Positions 37,299 through 46,680 of a DNA stretch of 64,000 nt are shown here, one piece after another. This DNA comes from Marinicellulosiphila megalodicopiae (GTDB lineage: Bacteria > Pseudomonadota > Gammaproteobacteria > Pseudomonadales > Natronospirillaceae), in contig NZ_AP023087.1 of the NCBI RefSeq assembly GCF_045862395.1, positions 744,001 to 808,000 of the forward strand. The letters run 5' to 3'. Both the position numbers and the translations under genes were made by a program. A model generated the notes under the pieces. That model was not told the DNA's origin, did not search any database, and was given only the letters and a program-made list of their open reading frames with translations. Within the stretch, counting starts at the first letter, position 1. The number at the start of each line of letters is the position of its first letter.

Positions 37299-37863
37299 AA
37301 GTAGATTTGATCAATGGAATTGGGGCGCGTTTTGCTTTAATTGGATTTGGGGGCTGAGCAATAACACGTATAGCGCTTTTAAGATATTTATTCCATTTTA
37401 TGGAATATATTATATGTTTATGCTTGGAAAGCATGGAAATAAATGGGCTTGGGAAAATAAAAAATGGGAAAATGAGAACGCATTTTTTAAATCTCAACGT
37501 AAATGGAATATTGCGAGTTTGTTTATAATTCCAATCATTTTAATATTTATTACCCTGATCTTTTTTATTATTTTATTATTATTTAAGAAATCTGCCCCTT
37601 ATTTATTGTCATTACAATTATTAGAAGCATCACCAGAGTTTAAGGACAATATTGGTAACAGTTTTAGCACGGGTATGGTTCTTGGCAGTATTCAATATAA
37701 TAATTTAAAAGGTGATGCTGACCTATACTACACAGCTACAAGTGAAAAAGGATATGTGAATGTAAATGTTGTCGCGACTAAATCAAAGCAATGGAAAATT
37801 GTTTGCCTCAAGGCAGAATATAACGATTCAATTATTAAATATTATGGAAATTGTAAAAAGTAA
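37279..37863 (+). CDS. DUF2628/Coa1-like membrane protein
   Basis: This 194-residue protein starts behind GAGGAG, 20 bp inside the previous gene. The N-terminal WNWGAFCFNWIWGLSNN pattern is that of DUF2628 membrane proteins; one strong membrane segment (~73-98) follows, then a Coa1-like soluble domain with an INxGSFSxG-type fit (YYTATSEKGYVNVNVVA and a closing Cys). Proteins of this type are described as cytochrome oxidase assembly factor Coa1 family, but bacterial roles are not shown. Confidence 0.7.
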   Translation: MTTQQDKSRFDQWNWGAFCFNWIWGLSNNTYSAFKIFIPFYGIYYMFMLGKHGNKWAWENKKWENENAFFKSQRKWNIASLFIIPIILIFITLIFFIILLLFKKSAPYLLSLQLLEASPEFKDNIGNSFSTGMVLGSIQYNNLKGDADLYYTATSEKGYVNVNVVATKSKQWKIVCLKAEYNDSIIKYYGNCKK

Positions 37864-37879
37864 AAATAACAAGAAACAT

Positions 37880-37953
37880 GGGTGTCTGAAAACTTAAGAA
37901 TCAGATAGGTAGGCATACTGCAAAATAGTAAAATGAAACTAACTCAGACACCC
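37880..37953. repeat. 74-bp element with perfect 10-bp inverted ends
   Basis: GGGTGTCTGA at 37880-37889 and TCAGACACCC at 37944-37953 are perfect inverted repeats bounding 74 bp. It may be a tiny MITE-like element or an RNA hairpin. No target duplication is obvious. Confidence 0.5.
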
Positions 37954-37965
37954 AAAGTAAAACTT

Positions 37966-37997
37966 AGGCTAATCCCAAAAAGATTAGCCTTTTTTTG
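37966..37997 (+). terminator. Rho-independent terminator
   Basis: AGGCTAATC and GATTAGCCT pair around a 7-base loop and are followed by a run of seven T. It ends the TPR/Coa1-like transcript. Confidence 0.85.
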
Positions 37998-38189
37998 TAC
38001 AAAATTTCAAAATCAGGACTAATCAAGCCGCCATAAAAAAACCAACAAATCATTATGGTCACCTCACAATCCATGCTCATCAACCGCCAATATTCATGAT
38101 GTACAAGAATAAATGGAACAAGTTCGAAATAATGTACATACTTGGTGAATATAGCAATTGTGTTGCAACAACAGATAGGCGGAACCATC

Positions 38190-38387
38190 ATGGCTAAAGG
38201 CAGTATTTTTACAAACAATCGAACCCAAGCAGTGCGGTTACCTGCGCAAATGCGTTTTGATGATGACATAAAGCAGGTAAGTGTCCGAAGAGTGGGTAAA
38301 GATCGTATTCTTTGTCCGTTAGAAAATACCTGGGACAGTTTCTTTATGCAGGAAAGAAATGGGGTCAAAAAGAAATGGGGTCAAAAC
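38190..38387 (+). pseudogene. Truncated VapB-type antitoxin
   Basis: From the ATG at 38190 the frame reads MAKGSIFTNNRTQAVRLPAQ, then RFDDDIKQVSVRRVGKDRI and NTWDSFF, the typical VapB antitoxin N-terminus and DNA-binding swapped-hairpin region. After about 55 residues it enters duplicated AAATGGGGTCAAAA sequence of the palindromic repeat and then the group II intron. The C-terminal toxin-binding part and the vapC toxin gene are both missing, so the system is a remnant. Confidence 0.7.
38378..38387. repeat. Left part of the split palindromic repeat
   Basis: GGGTCAAAAC at 38378-38387 is the left arm of the palindromic repeat; the right part continues at 40366 after the intron. A direct duplication of AGAAATGGGGTCAAAA precedes it. 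Confidence 0.7.
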
Positions 38388-40365
38388 GTACGCCGTTACC
38401 GGCAATATATCTAGCAGGTTAAAGTCCTGTCCTAGGAATTACTCATTCACCTAGGTAGCACTGAAAAGCAGTGTTCAAGTAATTGGATGCTGTAAGTTTT
38501 TCAAAGGCAAAACCGCAGACCGCAACGCAAGTGAATCTGTTTAGCCTCGTTAACTAAATAAGGACGCTGACTCTCTGTTTTGAAGGGGAAAGCTGTCATC
38601 TTTCAATCAAAAATATGATTTCTGATCTGTCTTTTTTTTAGACAGTCACAAACATGTTTAATGAGCATGAACGAAAGAGTCCTTCGGGGTTATAAGAGTG
38701 GTATGTGGTGGAAGATACATTGTGCAGGACGGGAGATCCAATAAGGTGATTTTTGCAGAATCAACGGTCATTTATAAGCGAAGAGCGAAATGATGACGGG
38801 CTTTATTGGAAGTCAGAGGGGCTAATAGTACCGTTTGAGGGTGAGCGACAACATAACGACACCCAAGGGAAGTGGCTCTACTTTATTCATGTAACCAAAG
38901 AGGAAAAGGCTCAGATGATTGCATTATGCTATTAACATCTTCCAGTTTGAAAAAACGAGTCGGTGACCTTCAGAGGAAACTATTTCAAAAAGCCAAACAA
39001 CAATCCACATTTTGCTTTTATTCAATCTATGACAAGGTTTATCGTTTGGATGTCCTGCAATATGCTTACGAACTTGTTAAGAAAAACAATGGCAAACCTG
39101 GTTTAGATCGGGTGACATTTGAAACAATAGAACGAGAAATATCAAAGTGGCGTTACTTAAATATTTTACAATCTAAGCTTAAATTTAATTCCTATCAATC
39201 CAGTCCAATTAAACGTGTCGACATACCGAAAGGTAATGGCGAAACTCGTCCGTTGGGTATCCCGAATATTGAAGATCGAATCATCCAAATGGCTGTTAAA
39301 ATTGTCATTGAACCAATTTTTGAATCGGGCTTCAGTAATAACAGTTACGGATTTCGTCCTAATCGATCGGCTCATCAAGCCATGAACAGTATTACTCAAT
39401 CGTTAAGATCGGGACATACACAAGTGATTGATGCTGACCTGTCGAAATACTTTGATACCATCGCGCACGTTAAGCTCATGAAGTTAGTATCGCTGAGAGT
39501 TTCTGATAAGAAAGTATTAGCGTTATTAAATCAATGGTTAAAGTCGGTGGTGATCAAAGTAGAAAAGAGCGGAAAACAAACGGTTATTGCAGGTGGTAAG
39601 AAAAGTAAATTAGGCACACCTCAAGGTGGTGTTATCTCGCCATTATTGGCCAATATCTATCTGGATGTATTGGATAGAATATGGGACAAACACAATTTAG
39701 CATTTAAATTAAAAGCGAAAATAGTCCGATACGCTGACGATTTAGTGATTCTTTGTAAAAATGAAACAGATGCATCATATAAAGTGTTAACACAAGTTTT
39801 GGGTAAATTAGATTTACAACTTAATGGAGACAAAACTGAAGTGGTAGATTCGCTAAAAGAGAAGTTTAATTTTCTAGGTTTTGAAATTTCAATGGCAAAA
39901 AGCAAACAATCAGGAAAAGTATTCCCGATGGTTGAGCCGTCACAGAAATCGATGAAAAAAGTAAGTGAGAAGATTAAATTTTACACTCGAAGAGCGATGA
40001 ATCCAGTACCGATAAATGAAGTGGTTAGACAATTAAATGCAACAGTCAGAGGCTGGTGCAATTATTTTTATTATGGTTACGGTCATCGAAAAATAAAGAA
40101 GATCCGATACTATATGGAAGAAAGTCTGCGACACCAACTAAGGTACAGACACAAGGTGAGAAATAGAGGGGCGAGTTATCATAAATTTCCAAGGCAGTAT
40201 TTGTACGGTTATTTAGGGTTGTATCAGCCACCAGTAAAACCGCGTTGGAAAGTTGTGCATGCTTGAGAAGAAGGATATCGGAAAGCCGTATGCGGGAGAA
40301 CCGCACGTACGGTTTGATGAGGGGAGGCTGTCATGTTTTTTTAGATGTGGCTGTCTTCTACTCTA
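38388..40365 (+). mobile_element. Group II intron
   Basis: The ~1,978-bp element begins with GTACGCC (GUGYG-like 5' end), continues with a structured leader of ~540 bp, encodes a reverse transcriptase/maturase, and ends with domain V at 40283-40315 (AGC triad at 40284-40286; GCCGTATGCG/CGCACGTACGG stem) and a domain VI region closing in CTACTCTAT. Both ends are confirmed by comparison with the intact palindromic repeat at 36051-36117: the exons join as TCAAAAC/TTGACTTC, which reads straight through in the intact copy. Confidence 0.9.
38926..40266 (+). CDS. ltrA: Group II intron reverse transcriptase/maturase
   Basis: This protein has ~447 residues from the ATG at 38926; an in-frame GTG at 38872 would add 18. 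It has the reverse transcriptase core (FRPNRSAHQA, DADLSKYFDTI, TPQGGVISPLLANIYL, the YADD catalytic motif in VRYADDLVIL) and a maturase X domain (VRGWCNYFYYGYG). There is no HNH endonuclease domain; it ends in YGYLGLYQPP...HA, 17 bp before domain V. It should assist splicing and retrohoming of the host intron. No frameshift is seen, so it may be active. Confidence 0.93.
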   Translation: MLLTSSSLKKRVGDLQRKLFQKAKQQSTFCFYSIYDKVYRLDVLQYAYELVKKNNGKPGLDRVTFETIEREISKWRYLNILQSKLKFNSYQSSPIKRVDIPKGNGETRPLGIPNIEDRIIQMAVKIVIEPIFESGFSNNSYGFRPNRSAHQAMNSITQSLRSGHTQVIDADLSKYFDTIAHVKLMKLVSLRVSDKKVLALLNQWLKSVVIKVEKSGKQTVIAGGKKSKLGTPQGGVISPLLANIYLDVLDRIWDKHNLAFKLKAKIVRYADDLVILCKNETDASYKVLTQVLGKLDLQLNGDKTEVVDSLKEKFNFLGFEISMAKSKQSGKVFPMVEPSQKSMKKVSEKIKFYTRRAMNPVPINEVVRQLNATVRGWCNYFYYGYGHRKIKKIRYYMEESLRHQLRYRHKVRNRGASYHKFPRQYLYGYLGLYQPPVKPRWKVVHA

Positions 40366-40420
40366 TTTGACTTCAGACATCACTTCGAAGATCGTGAAGT
40401 ATGAAGTCAAGATTTGACCC
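40366..40420. repeat. Right part of the split palindromic repeat
   Basis: TTGACTTCAGACATCACTTC through ...TTTGACCC matches 36065-36117 closely. Joined to 38378-38387 it rebuilds the full palindrome, with a better match between its arms (GGGTCAAA/TTTGACCC) than the intact copy. Shorter partial copies (GGACCCTGATTTTTTG) trail to about 40456. Confidence 0.75.
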
Positions 40421-40581
40421 TGATTTTTTGCTGATTTTTTGGACCCTGATTTTTTGTAAATTAATGGATCAAAATATTAAAAATTTATTACATAGAAGTA
40501 GTGATAACTCATGAAGGTTATATTTCCCAAAATTCATATGGCGATACAGAGCAAAACACCCATACCCATGAACCTTTTTTA

Positions 40582-41283
40582 TTATGGCTTATTCTTCAAT
40601 TGATATTCATCAATTATATTTCTAGTATATTGGGTGGTTAATTCTATAAAATCAATTAAAAAATCAATGTTTTTTAATCGGAAATATAATATGTCACCTC
40701 GAAACCAAATATTGTGTTTTTTGAGTAAATCATAGCCAATCACTTTATTAAGTTGAGTTTTCTTGTTTTTGTTTAAAATTGAAGAGTTATGTACTACAGC
40801 ATTTCTTATTGCTTTATAAGATAAGATATTTTTCCATTGATGTTTGTCGCAATTAGCAGAATCAAGGTTTATCACTAAGTGTATGTATTTTCTGAAAGTG
40901 TCTATCTCACCACTTCCCTTGATGTCATTTGGTTTTATCAAATTTTTTTCTGAGGATGAAAAGCAATTCGTTATTCTCTTCATGTGGTTTTCAAACATAG
41001 AAAAAGCCGATAAAAATAGTGAATTCATTAATAAATAATCGACATGGTATTGATAATGATTTAAATCATCAAAAGTTTCTTCACAAAAAGGTATGTAACC
41101 CTCGGATTCTAACTTTTGATTATCTTCACTCCATTTCTCAATTAATTCGTGAATTTCACTTATTCTGAACTCCCTGTTTCTTTCGCTATCTTGATAGATG
41201 GAAATTAAGGAATTTAACGAAGATTTATATATTGAGTGGCTTAAATTAATTTCTGCAATTACTTTTGGAGCAACGATAATCAT
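40582..41283 (-). CDS. HEPN-like hypothetical protein
   Basis: This is a 233-residue, all-helical soluble protein. Around residue 170 it has RNAVVH within ILSYKAIRNAVVHNS, fitting the R-x4-H motif of HEPN-superfamily RNases; an upstream acidic/aromatic helix (LLMNSLFLSAFSMFENHMKRI) matches the first helices of HEPN proteins near MAE_28990/RiboL-PSP-like groups. The single gene has no visible antitoxin partner. It lies right after the intron, in an accessory region. A defence or toxin role is possible but unproven. Confidence 0.5.
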   Translation of the reverse strand: MIIVAPKVIAEINLSHSIYKSSLNSLISIYQDSERNREFRISEIHELIEKWSEDNQKLESEGYIPFCEETFDDLNHYQYHVDYLLMNSLFLSAFSMFENHMKRITNCFSSSEKNLIKPNDIKGSGEIDTFRKYIHLVINLDSANCDKHQWKNILSYKAIRNAVVHNSSILNKNKKTQLNKVIGYDLLKKHNIWFRGDILYFRLKNIDFLIDFIELTTQYTRNIIDEYQLKNKP

Positions 41284-41499
41284 AAAATCACCTTAAAAAC
41301 AGCTATATATACTGCAAATAAAAAATAGGGTAACAGTAGTGTTATTTGAATATTATAATAAACAACTATACCGTCGAAATCGATAGAGGTCTATAAAAGG
41401 AAAGAGCTGTACTCTGACTAATTATATTTAAAAAATAAAGCCGATTGAAAATTCAATTGTTTTGAGGAGGGTGGGGGAGGTATTTTAGTAAATATCAAT

Positions 41500-41536
41500 T
41501 ATATAAAAAGCCCCAGCAACAACAAAGTCATCACCA
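41500..41536 (-). terminator. Probable terminator of the RND operon
   Basis: On the minus strand AAAGCC and GGGCTTT pair over a long loop and run into T-rich sequence, 22 bp after the RND gene stop. The 274-bp gap to the HEPN-like gene shows no other feature. Confidence 0.45.
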
Positions 41537-41557
41537 AGGCTTTACGAGTCCTAAAAA

Positions 41558-44500
41558 CTAAACAGCTAACAAAGCTTCATTAAGCTCTTTATTTAGTTCG
41601 GCCTTATTAACCCCACGTCTTTTCTCAATACTCACCAACAAAGCTGGCACAAATAACAGTATCAAAATAGTTGCATAGGCTAAACCAAATACTAAACCTG
41701 CTGCCATTGGGATTAAAAATTGTGCATCAAAAGCCGATTCAAATAATAGTGGGGTTAAACCACCACAGGTTGTCATCGATGTCAGTACTACAGGGCGAAA
41801 ACGTCTTACGGCTGCTTCTTCAATCGCTTGGTAAATCGCAACCCCTTCTTCCCTTAAACGTTTGTAGTAGCTCACTAATACAATCGAGTCATTGATCACA
41901 ATTCCGCTTAGGCCAAATAATCCGTAGATTGATAATGCTGATAATTCTAGACCCATGAAATAATGACCAAAGATTGCGCCAGTTAAACCAAGTGGTATCG
42001 CAGCCATTACCGCTACCGGCCATGCATAACTTTCAAATACCCAAGCCAGTACACCAAAGATTAAGAACATACCAATTAATGCGCCAAACTGTACGTCTAC
42101 TAAAAACGATGCCTGTCCAGCTGCGTCGCCTTCTAGGTTTACGTTTACATTAAACTGTTGCAATAATTGTGGAATATAAGTGTCGGTGACGTATTTGTTC
42201 ACTTCGTTTAAATTCACATTACGATCTGCACGTTTTGCGCTGACTACTACTGCTAACTCGCCGTCTACTCGGTTGAGTTGTTCAATGGCTCTTGAGTATT
42301 GGACATCTAAAAAGGCACCAATTGGGCGATAGCTTCCATCGTTTAATTGAATCGGAATATTTTTAATATCCTGCCAATGGGTAAACGAGTTGTTGTATCC
42401 AATTTGTACTTTTAAGTCGTCATTTAAATGCTGTAACTCTTGTACGGTTGTTGTGCCAGTTATGGTGTTGATTTGTTGTGATAACGATTGAACGGTTAGT
42501 CCCGCAGCCACACCTTCGCTGTTAATAGATAAAATGATTTGTTCTGCGCCTAACGGTAGGTTGTCGGTAATTTCTACCACGGTGCCTAAGGTTGCCATTT
42601 GGTTTTGTAGCCAGTTTGACGCTGCTTTTAATTCAGTTAAGTCGTCACCTGAAAGCCTAAACGATACGCTGTTTGTGCTTGGGCCTTGTTGACCTTCTTT
42701 AAATTTAACCGATAACAAACCTGGGTAAAATTCTAAATTTTCACGCCATTTAGTTAATATTTGATCGTTACTTAACGCGCGATCGGTGCTGCTGTCTAGC
42801 TCTACAAATATAGAACCTGAATGCGCGTCACCAGTGGCTACATTTTTAATTACCGATTGTACAAAACTTACGCCTGATTCTTTTTCAATATTTAAAATTA
42901 TTTGTTCGTTTTTATCTAAGTAGTCTGATAATAAATACGCTGGACTGTCTTGTGAAAACTCAACTTCTAATTCAATTTGTGGTGACGCAATAGCAGGGAA
43001 GAATACAAATTTAACTCGACCGCTGGTTACCATAGTAATAGACAAAATAAATAATGAAACGATAATCACATATAAAGCACGGCGGTTATTAATCGCAAGT
43101 CTGACTAATTTTCTGTAAGGATTTTCACGTACGTAATCGATTTTGTCGTTAATCCACTTACGGTATTTATTTTCTTTTTTGTCTTTTTTTGCTTTTAAAC
43201 TGTGAGCTAAATGACCCGGTAAAATAATGAAACATTCTATTAATGAAGCAACAATGGCAAAGATCACAACCAACGGTACACTTTTAGTAAACGTGCCTGC
43301 TTGGCCACCTACTAACAATAATGGTAAAAATGCAGCAATTGTGGTGATGCTACTTGCAATAATCGCTGGCAACATTCTATGTGCTGCGGTTACAGCGGCG
43401 TCTTCTGGTGTCGCGCCTTTTTCTATTTCGGCGTAGGTGTCCTCTGAGACCACAATGGCGTCATCAACAATGATACCCAGCGCAATCAAAAAACCAAACA
43501 GTGAAATCATGTTGATGCTGGTGCCGGAAAAATCCATCACAATCAACGCACCCAAGAAACTAATTGGAATACCCGCTGCTACCCACCAAGCTAAACGTGA
43601 ATTTAAGAATATAAACAAAATGATTAACACTAACGCCATGCCGCCTAAGCCATTGTTAACAATGATTGAGATTCGGCTTTTTACGAATTTCCAGTTTTCG
43701 TTATACACTTTTAAATTAACGGATTGCGGTAATGTTTGGGTGTAGTCTTTTTCCCATTGAATTAAACGGTCGGCCACTTCTAATGTGTCTTCGTTTTTAG
43801 CGCGGCTTAAACTTAAAATAACCGCACGTTGGCCTTTATAGAAAATAGTTTGTTCGTCGTTATTAAATTCATAAGTTAAGTCGGCTAAATCTGTTAAATT
43901 AAATTTTAATTCATTTAATGAAATAGACGCGTCACTTAAGTTTTGAATCTCGCTACTTTGTTCTGAAAAACGTAATTGTGTTTGTATAGATGGGGCCGTA
44001 CTGTTATTGCTTTCAATTTGGCCAGCAGGTGTGTTGCTGTTTTGTGCGCGTAATAAATTACCTAATTGTTGTGCACTTTGATTACGATCAAGAGACTGTT
44101 CAATGCTTAACTCTATATTTAATTGTTTTTCTGGTAAGCCCGATACATCTAACTTACTGATGCCTGCGTTACGTAAACTTTTTTCAGTTTTTTCTGAAAG
44201 TATTTGCAGTTCTTCTAAGGTCAAATCGCCATATAAAATAACATTGGCTACGGGATCAAAAAAAGTAAATTGTTCAACAGTAAATTCTTCAGCGCCTTCA
44301 GGTAGGCTAATGGAATCTACCGCATTTTGAATGTCGCTCATGGCTTGATCAACATCGTCTACGTATTCTTTAAGTGTCACATTTAAATTTGCGTAGCCTT
44401 CTCTTACGGTTGTGTTGACTGAGTCTACTTCAGTAATCGCAAGAATCGCTCGTTCTGCAGGTTCTGCTATGGACGATTGCATGTCCTCAACATTAGCGCC

Positions 44501-44659
44501 ACTCCAAACGGAAACTGCATTGACTAATTTTAATTCAAAGTCGGGTAAAAACTGTGTATTGATTCTGTTTAATGACCATAAGCCACCTAGAATAATCACA
44601 AACATTACAATGTTGGATGCGATGCGATGTCTTGCAAAACTTTCTATTAATGATTTCAT
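41558..44659 (-). CDS. RND efflux transporter permease
   Basis: This 1033-residue inner-membrane pump of the AcrB/HAE-type family has ~12 membrane segments and two large periplasmic loops. The conserved GIIVDDAIVVSE segment and the repeated GLSGIVINDSIVLV segment hold the proton-relay Asp/Asn pattern. The N-terminus reads FARHRIASNIVMFVIILGG. It uses the proton gradient to export lipophilic compounds. The adaptor gene lies directly upstream (27 bp), while no outer-membrane channel gene is adjacent, so it probably uses a TolC encoded elsewhere. Confidence 0.93.
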   Translation of the reverse strand: MKSLIESFARHRIASNIVMFVIILGGLWSLNRINTQFLPDFELKLVNAVSVWSGANVEDMQSSIAEPAERAILAITEVDSVNTTVREGYANLNVTLKEYVDDVDQAMSDIQNAVDSISLPEGAEEFTVEQFTFFDPVANVILYGDLTLEELQILSEKTEKSLRNAGISKLDVSGLPEKQLNIELSIEQSLDRNQSAQQLGNLLRAQNSNTPAGQIESNNSTAPSIQTQLRFSEQSSEIQNLSDASISLNELKFNLTDLADLTYEFNNDEQTIFYKGQRAVILSLSRAKNEDTLEVADRLIQWEKDYTQTLPQSVNLKVYNENWKFVKSRISIIVNNGLGGMALVLIILFIFLNSRLAWWVAAGIPISFLGALIVMDFSGTSINMISLFGFLIALGIIVDDAIVVSEDTYAEIEKGATPEDAAVTAAHRMLPAIIASSITTIAAFLPLLLVGGQAGTFTKSVPLVVIFAIVASLIECFIILPGHLAHSLKAKKDKKENKYRKWINDKIDYVRENPYRKLVRLAINNRRALYVIIVSLFILSITMVTSGRVKFVFFPAIASPQIELEVEFSQDSPAYLLSDYLDKNEQIILNIEKESGVSFVQSVIKNVATGDAHSGSIFVELDSSTDRALSNDQILTKWRENLEFYPGLLSVKFKEGQQGPSTNSVSFRLSGDDLTELKAASNWLQNQMATLGTVVEITDNLPLGAEQIILSINSEGVAAGLTVQSLSQQINTITGTTTVQELQHLNDDLKVQIGYNNSFTHWQDIKNIPIQLNDGSYRPIGAFLDVQYSRAIEQLNRVDGELAVVVSAKRADRNVNLNEVNKYVTDTYIPQLLQQFNVNVNLEGDAAGQASFLVDVQFGALIGMFLIFGVLAWVFESYAWPVAVMAAIPLGLTGAIFGHYFMGLELSALSIYGLFGLSGIVINDSIVLVSYYKRLREEGVAIYQAIEEAAVRRFRPVVLTSMTTCGGLTPLLFESAFDAQFLIPMAAGLVFGLAYATILILLFVPALLVSIEKRRGVNKAELNKELNEALLAV

Positions 44660-44686
44660 TTTTTTATTTCCTCAGCTCGATTAATT

Positions 44687-45943
44687 TTATTTAGATTCAA
44701 CAACGTTGACTTCAAGGCCGTTAATTGCATCATTTAATCGAGTGGTTAATAAATTAAATTCAGACGTTGTTATTGAATCTGAATTAATAATTTTAATTAA
44801 TAAATTGTTGTCTTGTTTACCCAACACTTCAATATTAATTCTGTTTAATTTGTCATTTAACACTGCATAAATTCTATTGTTTGAGTAAACAGTATGTACT
44901 GGCACTGAATAAATATTATCAATGCTTTTTAAAGGAAGTTGGACATTCATATAGCGATTTACCGCTAAGTCTGTTTGATTCATAGCGCTAAAGGTTAATT
45001 TAATTGCCCCTTGTTTTGCTACTTGGTCAAAGCTTGTTAACGTTAAGTTGATTTTTATATCATCAATTTTACCAATAGCGGTTGAGCCAATGTTTAAATC
45101 TGCAAAAGACAATGAGTTAACAGCTGCATAAGTTTCAACTAATAAAGCCGACTGGTTCACCAATGTTAATAGTGATTGGTTTAGACTGACTTCTTCAAAT
45201 GTTTTGATATTTAATTGGTTAACCACGCCAGAAAAATCCGCTTTAATCGTCAAATCATTTACGCTGTTTTGTAGTTGATTAAACGTAGATTGAATTTGTT
45301 TTTTTGAAGCATTTAATTGGTTGATTGTCGAAGCATGTTTTTCAACAGTTAATTCACGATTGTTTAATTGAAGTTTTTGACTTTGTAAGGCGCGTTGCGC
45401 ACTTTCTAAATCACTTTGTGAGGCTAACCCGTCTTTTACTAACGCTTGTTGGCGAGATAATGATTTTTCGTTGATGTCTAATAATGATTGTTCAATTTTT
45501 AATGCGTTTACATCACTTTTGTACTGAATGTTTTGTGCATCGATTTTAGCTTGAATGTCATCTAAATTTGCTCGCGCTGCATCCAGTTGAAATTGTAAGT
45601 CAGCATTTTCTATTGTGAGTAACACATCGCCTTTATTAACGCGCTGGGCATTTTTTACATTGACGGAACTTACCTTGCCAGATGCTTTTGCAATGACGTT
45701 TACTTGGTTATCGGCCTTTAGCGTACCATAGAGGCTTAAGCTGGGAGCATAGCTGCCCGGTTTAATGGTGGCGGTTGTGACATAAGCGGCTTGATTGGGT
45801 TTGTCAGCACTTACCTGTGCCACTGGTGGTTTTCCACCGGTTTTAGCAACTACTGTGATGATTGCTAATGCAATAAGGATTAGCCAAAGTGGTAAAAATC
45901 GTCGAAATATAGAGGGTTTTGGCGCGGTGGAGTGAGTAGTCAT
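44687..45943 (-). CDS. RND periplasmic adaptor (membrane fusion protein)
   Basis: This 418-residue protein has an N-terminal membrane segment (~14-31), a biotinyl-lipoyl-like domain (GKVSSVNVKNAQRVNKGDVLLTIE), a long coiled-coil hairpin (~110-210), and a return lipoyl half (IKADFSGVVNQLNIK) followed by a beta-barrel domain. This is the MFP partner of the RND permease after it, in one operon. It is the first gene of the pair. Confidence 0.9.
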   Translation of the reverse strand: MTTHSTAPKPSIFRRFLPLWLILIALAIITVVAKTGGKPPVAQVSADKPNQAAYVTTATIKPGSYAPSLSLYGTLKADNQVNVIAKASGKVSSVNVKNAQRVNKGDVLLTIENADLQFQLDAARANLDDIQAKIDAQNIQYKSDVNALKIEQSLLDINEKSLSRQQALVKDGLASQSDLESAQRALQSQKLQLNNRELTVEKHASTINQLNASKKQIQSTFNQLQNSVNDLTIKADFSGVVNQLNIKTFEEVSLNQSLLTLVNQSALLVETYAAVNSLSFADLNIGSTAIGKIDDIKINLTLTSFDQVAKQGAIKLTFSAMNQTDLAVNRYMNVQLPLKSIDNIYSVPVHTVYSNNRIYAVLNDKLNRINIEVLGKQDNNLLIKIINSDSITTSEFNLLTTRLNDAINGLEVNVVESK

Positions 45944-46155
45944 TTTTAAAGTCCCAGCGGTTCGGTTTTAAGGTAGGTTTTAAGGTTTTGATGTTATACG
46001 CAAGAATGCTAAGAATAGATGAGAAATTGCTTATAGATATTGCAGGTTGTAGGTTTGATATTTATGTTAAAAAATAACAATAAACAGCTGTAATTAAAGA
46101 AAGAATTTAAACTCTATTAATGTAGGATAATATAAATAGACCGATTGAGAAAAAC

Positions 46156-46680
46156 ATGACGACAAATGACAGTGTGTTAAAACGATTTATTAAAAGATTG
46201 CAATTCGCATTTGTATTGACAATTGATTCGTCTGCAACTCAAAAAATTAGCATGGTTGTATTTGGCTTAATGTTATTTTTGCATTTGTTGATTTTTCCAT
46301 CAGAAGTGATTGGTGGAGAAATTGGTATTGAGTCGTTTAAAAATATCAGTATTAAAATTTTATTATTGTCGATTGTGTTTGCAAGTTTTGAAGCAGTGCT
46401 GGTGAATTTGTGGGTGTATTTAATGCGTAATAAAAAACACTGTAAAACTGCGCCAGCAAGTGGTGGCTTTTTAATTGGTTTTATTAGTCCTTTGTTATGT
46501 TGTACACCGTTGCTGCCTGCAATATTAAGTGTGGTTGCATTGGTGTTTCCTTCAGCATTAACAGGACAGGGAATCGAGATTCAGTATTTTGTGAATGTCT
46601 ATCAAATTCATTTAATGGGGTTGGCTTTGTGTTTGCTGATACTGGCTATTGTGCAGAATGTTAAGTCGTTAGAGGAATAA
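46156..46680 (+). CDS. Membrane protein with Cys-Cys motif
   Basis: This is a 174-residue protein with four hydrophobic segments. The third begins after a basic, Cys-containing loop (NKKHCKTAPASGGFL) and contains ISPLLCCTPLLP, a paired-Cys motif that could bind a metal or be redox-active. I recognise no family. It is divergent from the RND adaptor gene with 212 bp between them. Confidence 0.6.
   Translation: MTTNDSVLKRFIKRLQFAFVLTIDSSATQKISMVVFGLMLFLHLLIFPSEVIGGEIGIESFKNISIKILLLSIVFASFEAVLVNLWVYLMRNKKHCKTAPASGGFLIGFISPLLCCTPLLPAILSVVALVFPSALTGQGIEIQYFVNVYQIHLMGLALCLLILAIVQNVKSLEE

Noticed and set aside
38753..38935. 60-residue frame in the intron leader
   Set aside because: It lies in the structured 5' part of the group II intron and overlaps the maturase start; not supported as a gene.
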